From the NCBI RefSeq assembly GCF_030063195.1, contig NZ_JASISS010000019.1:1-64000 (forward strand): a stretch of DNA of 64,000 nucleotides. The letters run 5' to 3'. Made by a program: the position numbers and the translations under genes. Shown here piece by piece: positions 60,673 to 64,000 of this stretch (its first letter is position 1; every line of letters starts with the position of its first letter). The DNA is from Cryobacterium sp. PH31-AA6 (GTDB lineage: Bacteria > Actinomycetota > Actinomycetes > Actinomycetales > Microbacteriaceae). The notes under the pieces are model-generated. The model did not search any database, had not been told where the DNA came from, and worked only from the letters and a program-made list of their open reading frames with translations.

Positions 60673-62391
60673 CTAGACGACGATCCCGATCGCGTCTTCG
60701 GCGAATTGGCCGACCGAGACGGGGTGCTCGTCAGCGGAGTCTTTGGCGGACCGGGCGATGATTGCCGAGTGGACGACGCGATTGCGCCCGTCGCGCTTGG
60801 CGACGTACAGGCGCACGTCGGCCGCGCGCATCAGGTCGGAACTCTGGATGCCGTCGTCGGGTGCGAGAGCGACGCCGATGCTCGCCGTGACGGGCAGGTC
60901 GCCGGTGATCGGGGTCCAGTCGAATTCGGCGATCGTGCGGCACAGGCCTTCGAAGTTGGCATGGGCGGTTTCCGCGTCGGTTGCGGGAAGGATGAGCAGG
61001 AACTCCTCGCCGCCGAGGCGCGCCGCGATGGCATCCGGCACGGCCTTCGCAGCGTCGATGAGGATTCGTCCGAGTGCGCGGAGAACCTCGTCGCCGACCT
61101 CGTGCGAAAGCGTGTCGTTGATGCGCTTGAAGTGATCGAGGTCGATCATGGCAATCGCGAGCGGCAGGCCCCCCTCACGCAGAGCCATCAGGGCGGCGCC
61201 GAGGTGCTCGTCAACGAAACGCCGGTTGTGCAGCCCGGTCAGCGGATCGCGCTCGGCCAGTTCGCGGTAACGCTCGCTCTCGCGACGGGACTCCGCGGTT
61301 TGGAACATGGCCTCGAGGATGCGCCCGCGGGCCTCATTCTCGCTTGCGCCAAGCGCCTCATACTTCTCGTGGTAGTCGCGGAAGGCTTCGAAGGCGGCTC
61401 GATAGTCCGAGTTCGCGGCGTGCACCTCTGCCTGCTCGCGGGCGACCTCGGTGGTGCGGCGGATCAGTCCGTTCCGGTGGGCGAGGTCTCGGCAACGGTC
61501 GATCGCGGTCTGCGCCTTGCCCAGCCGGCCCTGTTCCCGGTAGAGCTCGGTCAGGGCGACCAACGCTGCCGCGGAGCTGTCCGGATGCGCATCGCCGAAC
61601 ACGGGGTTCATGGCCGGGAGGAGCATCGTCTCGGCCTCTTCGAGCCGGCCCGCGGCCATGTACACCCGGGCGATGGTGTCGCGGGCAGACATCCCGATCT
61701 GGCGGTCGCTGAGCTGCGAGAGTCCGACCAGGCGTTCGACGGCCTCGAGTGCCTCGTCGTTGTTATGGGCCAGGTGCTCGGTGAAGGCGAGGTTGTTGAG
61801 GATGATGTACCGGATGTTGGTGTCCGGGTCATCGATCACGAGCCGGAGGGCGTCGTCGTAGCGCCTGCGCGCCTCATCGAGGGAACCGGCCGAGCCCAGG
61901 GCGTCGGCCAGGCATTTGCGGGCGGCGGCCCGCATGAGCGGGACCTCAGAGTCGGACAGAAGGTCGTTGGCGGCCACGGCATGCTCGAGGGCGGACGCGG
62001 GGTCGCCGACCATCTCGAAGAGCGAGCCGAGCACGTCGTGGCAACGGGATTGCAGGGCGACCTCGCCATGCTGCTGCGCCCAGCCCAGGATCTGTTGCAC
62101 GTCGATGGCGCTCTTGCTGGGATCGGCGCGGTGGATGCGCACTCCGGCGATCAGCACCTGTAACCGCCGGCCGGTGGCGCCAAAATCGGCATCGCCGAAC
62201 TCTGCGAGCCATTCCTCGGCCAGGTGCAGGGCGACATCCCGGTCGACCCAGAATTGTCGCTCGACGCTCGCCAAACGGATGCCGACGGCATCCTGATCAG
62301 TCCCCACCACTGCGACCTGCTCCCTAACAGGTGCCAGGAGATCGGACCGCGAAGAGTCCGTCGGACCCCGCTCACAGAGCGGGCCCAACAC
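60673..62391 (-). CDS. TPR-GGDEF diguanylate cyclase
   Basis: Up to 572 residues: about 380 residues of TPR-like helical repeats followed by a C-terminal GGDEF domain (about 385-545) with DPLTGLHNRRF, IDLDHFKRINDT and intact GGEEF. The inhibitory RxxD site five residues before GGEEF is absent, so product feedback by c-di-GMP is not expected. No signal peptide or membrane helix. The start is uncertain: the first GTG lacks a ribosome site, and a GTG near 62310 after AGGTCGCA is a shorter alternative. Confidence 0.9.
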   Translation of the reverse strand: MLGPLCERGPTDSSRSDLLAPVREQVAVVGTDQDAVGIRLASVERQFWVDRDVALHLAEEWLAEFGDADFGATGRRLQVLIAGVRIHRADPSKSAIDVQQILGWAQQHGEVALQSRCHDVLGSLFEMVGDPASALEHAVAANDLLSDSEVPLMRAAARKCLADALGSAGSLDEARRRYDDALRLVIDDPDTNIRYIILNNLAFTEHLAHNNDEALEAVERLVGLSQLSDRQIGMSARDTIARVYMAAGRLEEAETMLLPAMNPVFGDAHPDSSAAALVALTELYREQGRLGKAQTAIDRCRDLAHRNGLIRRTTEVAREQAEVHAANSDYRAAFEAFRDYHEKYEALGASENEARGRILEAMFQTAESRRESERYRELAERDPLTGLHNRRFVDEHLGAALMALREGGLPLAIAMIDLDHFKRINDTLSHEVGDEVLRALGRILIDAAKAVPDAIAARLGGEEFLLILPATDAETAHANFEGLCRTIAEFDWTPITGDLPVTASIGVALAPDDGIQSSDLMRAADVRLYVAKRDGRNRVVHSAIIARSAKDSADEHPVSVGQFAEDAIGIVV

Positions 62392-62489
62392 CGTCGAGGG
62401 TCAGCCTAGCGCGACGGCGACGCCGACGGGCTCACTCTGAACCCCCAGCATGGGGACCGGAATTCGTTGCAGTCCGTGCTTTGCCGCGA

Positions 62490-62906
62490 CTACTGCTCGG
62501 GCTCGTCGTCGCTCTCGCCGGTCAGCGGACCGAGGGCCCGCATCAGGTCTGCAGGGTCTGCCTGCATGACGTGCGGGCCGGCGATGTCGAAGAAGACCAT
62601 TTCGAGCACGTTCTGGTGGACCGTGAGAAACTCCCGCAGCCATTGGGCGTCGCCGACCATGACCTGCGGGTTCGTTTCGTTCGGGACCATCTCGGCATAG
62701 TTCTCGGCGGAGGAGAAGAGCAGCAACATCCGCTTCTCCGTGCCTTCACGGCCGAAGACGCGCACCTGCTCGCCCTGGCCGTTCACCACGAGCTGCGGCA
62801 CGATCACGACGTCATTGCGGAGGGCGTATGCCACCGCCACCACGTCTTGCTCGGCCAGCGCGGCAGCGAGGGCCTCGGATCGGGGCATCGGAGTCGAATC
62901 AGTCAC
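62490..62906 (-). CDS. SseB-like N-terminal-domain protein
   Basis: A 138-residue soluble protein with features of the SseB N-terminal domain: L-x-x-A-L-A-E-Q-D-V-V-A-V near the start, VIVPQLVVNGQGEQVRVF, then LLLFSSAENYAEM and a FFDIAGP segment near the C-terminus. SseB proteins are poorly understood. GTG start; an ATG 9 nt upstream without a ribosome site is an alternative. Probably monocistronic. Confidence 0.7.
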   Translation of the reverse strand: MTDSTPMPRSEALAAALAEQDVVAVAYALRNDVVIVPQLVVNGQGEQVRVFGREGTEKRMLLLFSSAENYAEMVPNETNPQVMVGDAQWLREFLTVHQNVLEMVFFDIAGPHVMQADPADLMRALGPLTGESDDEPEQ

Positions 62907-63011
62907 GCAGACCATTCAACCAGTCGGGCGGCGCTCACCCCGAATCCCGGCGCACGCCACGAGCGAACGGGCACACTGACGGCCAGCGGGACTCGGGCCT
63001 GGTCCGCCACG

Positions 63012-63034
63012 GTGGTCGAGCCTGTCGAGACCAC
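63012..63034. repeat. Dispersed-type palindrome GTGGTCGAG...CGAGACCAC
   Basis: A 23-bp inverted repeat (GTGGTC-N11-GACCAC on the reverse strand, with CGAG inner arms). Sequences of the type TGGTCTCGACAGGCTCGACCA are frequent intergenic palindromes in Microbacteriaceae, often near DUF222/HNH genes as here. Confidence 0.6.
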
Positions 63035-63112
63035 TGGATAAACCTTCGAAAACTTATCCACAAGACGTGACAATCTCTCACATTTGTGTTCCATTCTTGC
63101 TAAAATCGTGTT

Positions 63113-64000
63113 ATGACCACCCCGGCAGACCAGCTCAGGCAAGCGGCAGATGCCGTCGCCCGTCTGGGCTGCAACAGTGCCGACTATGAGGCACTCTCGG
63201 ATACCGCCGCCCTGGCTGGTCAGCGTGACATCGCGACCGCCCGCCGTCTCCTGGAAACCTGCGCCGCGTGGATGGCCGGCAGCATCGCCCGTCGTTCCCG
63301 CCCGGAGCTGGGCCACTCGGGCTTGGCCGCCCGGCAGGGGTTCCTCTCCCCGGAGGCGATGATCCAGAAGTTCACCGGCTCGAGCAAGAACGAGGCCTAC
63401 AAGCTCGTCGCCGTCGGCAGGATGCTCGCCCGCACCGAGGCCGCGGACCGGCAGGCCGAGCAGGAGACGCTCACACCCGGCGATACCACCGTGGACACAG
63501 ATCCTGGCTCGCCCGGCCCTGAGGGCCTACTCAGACCCCCCGCGAGTCCGACCGGCCCCACGGGATCACCAGCCCCCACGGACACGCCCGCGTCGTGGCA
63601 GGCCCCGATCGCCCGCGCCGTCGCCGCCGGCACCCTCTCCGTCGACGCCGCCGAGTCCATCCGTCAGGGCCTGGGCGATATCGACACCGCCGTGACAGCA
63701 GACCGGCTGGCCGCCGCCCTGACCATCCTGCTCGCGGAGTCGGCGGGGTTGAACGCGGACCAGTGCTTCCGCCGGGCGAGGCGGCTGCGCGACGACCTCG
63801 ATACGGCCGGCATCGCCGCCCGCGAGAAGCAGGCCCACGACGACCGGTACCTGCGCGTCTACCGCCTCCGCGACGGCAAAATACGTCTGCACGGCCTCTT
63901 CGCCCCCGAAGACGGCGAGTTCGTCCTCTCCACCTACGACGCCCTCACCAGCCCCAGACGCGGCGGGGTGCGCTTCGTCGACAAGAAACGCGCCGCCTGG
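63113..64000 (+). CDS. DUF222 (13E12 repeat / HNH endonuclease) protein, 3'-truncated by the window
   Basis: The first 296 residues of a DUF222 protein: L-R-Q-A-A-D-A-V-A-R-L opening, QGFLSPEAMIQKFTGSSKNEAYKLVAVGRML, a Pro/Thr/Gly linker at about 130-165, then LNADQCFRRARRLRDDLDT and LHGLFAPEDGEFVLSTYDAL. The expected C-terminal HNH nuclease domain lies beyond the window. These multicopy actinobacterial genes are linked to mobile DNA, but their function is unproven. Weak ribosome site; upstream AT-rich promoter. Confidence 0.9.
   Translation, partial: MTTPADQLRQAADAVARLGCNSADYEALSDTAALAGQRDIATARRLLETCAAWMAGSIARRSRPELGHSGLAARQGFLSPEAMIQKFTGSSKNEAYKLVAVGRMLARTEAADRQAEQETLTPGDTTVDTDPGSPGPEGLLRPPASPTGPTGSPAPTDTPASWQAPIARAVAAGTLSVDAAESIRQGLGDIDTAVTADRLAAALTILLAESAGLNADQCFRRARRLRDDLDTAGIAAREKQAHDDRYLRVYRLRDGKIRLHGLFAPEDGEFVLSTYDALTSPRRGGVRFVDKKRAAW

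Noticed and set aside
1-64000. CRISPR arrays, prophage, plasmid origin or intact insertion sequences
   Set aside because: No regularly spaced repeats, integrase, terminase, replication initiator or complete transposase was found; only short remnants at 53.0 kb and 57.8 kb.

Overview
The window is high-GC (roughly two-thirds G+C by eye) chromosomal DNA from an actinobacterium, most likely family Microbacteriaceae (Cryobacterium, Leifsonia or a relative; the genus is inference). Indicators are a DUF222/HNH '13E12'-type gene at the right edge, the DUF5997 + LysR-effector pair, a DinB-like mycothiol-type protein, a deazaflavin (F420)-type nitroreductase-like protein, an actinobacterial proton-pumping rhodopsin, GTG/TTG starts and strong GC3 bias. 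There is no plasmid origin, prophage, CRISPR array or intact insertion sequence. Nearly every gene has a good Shine-Dalgarno sequence and most starts below were set by it.

Layout. 0-24 kb is ordinary core and accessory metabolism: GNAT, DUF4916/Nudix, esterase, DUF5997/LysR-effector pair, SGNH-GAF fusion, GyrI-like and VOC proteins, a DrrAB-type exporter with divergent TetR, transglutaminase, panD, a tandem FKBP lipoprotein, a ParA/MinD-like ATPase, a glutaryl-CoA-dehydrogenase-like enzyme with upstream TetR, a beta-CASP nuclease, TetR plus APC permease, a sucrose phosphorylase, CorA and a DinB-like protein.

24.4-30.9 kb is a compact stress/light island: a haem-oxygenase-like diiron oxidase, CsbD, an ECF sigma factor translationally coupled to an anti-sigma-like Asp23 protein and a second Asp23 protein, a ribosome-hibernation factor, a small hydrophobic protein, a second CsbD, a two-helix membrane protein, and a light-driven proton-pump rhodopsin (DTE motif, Lys235) divergent from a MarR regulator whose candidate operator lies across the rhodopsin promoter. 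Past marR sit eroded fragments of two of the island's own genes.

31-38 kb holds dctA with a divergent CitA/DcuS-type kinase and regulator, a MarR-NmrA operon, a flavin amine oxidase and a small secreted acidic repeat protein. 38.7-52.6 kb is one catabolic locus: a fused E1alpha-beta plus E2 (no E3), then VOC-GntR-aldehyde dehydrogenase on the other strand, facing an operon of SDR, ribose-type ABC transporter (ATPase, two permeases, binding lipoprotein) and an unusual M24-fold protein, headed by an XRE-cupin regulator. Candidate operators fit local control by GntR and XRE-cupin. The substrate is unknown.

52.6-58.2 kb is scarred: lower-GC spacers with gene remnants around a DDN-like oxidoreductase, an AHSA1/SRPBCC protein and hrpB. 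58.2-64 kb returns to the core: tRNA-Ser(CGA), an SGNH hydrolase, radA, a TPR-GGDEF diguanylate cyclase, an SseB-like protein and a truncated DUF222 gene preceded by a dispersed palindrome.
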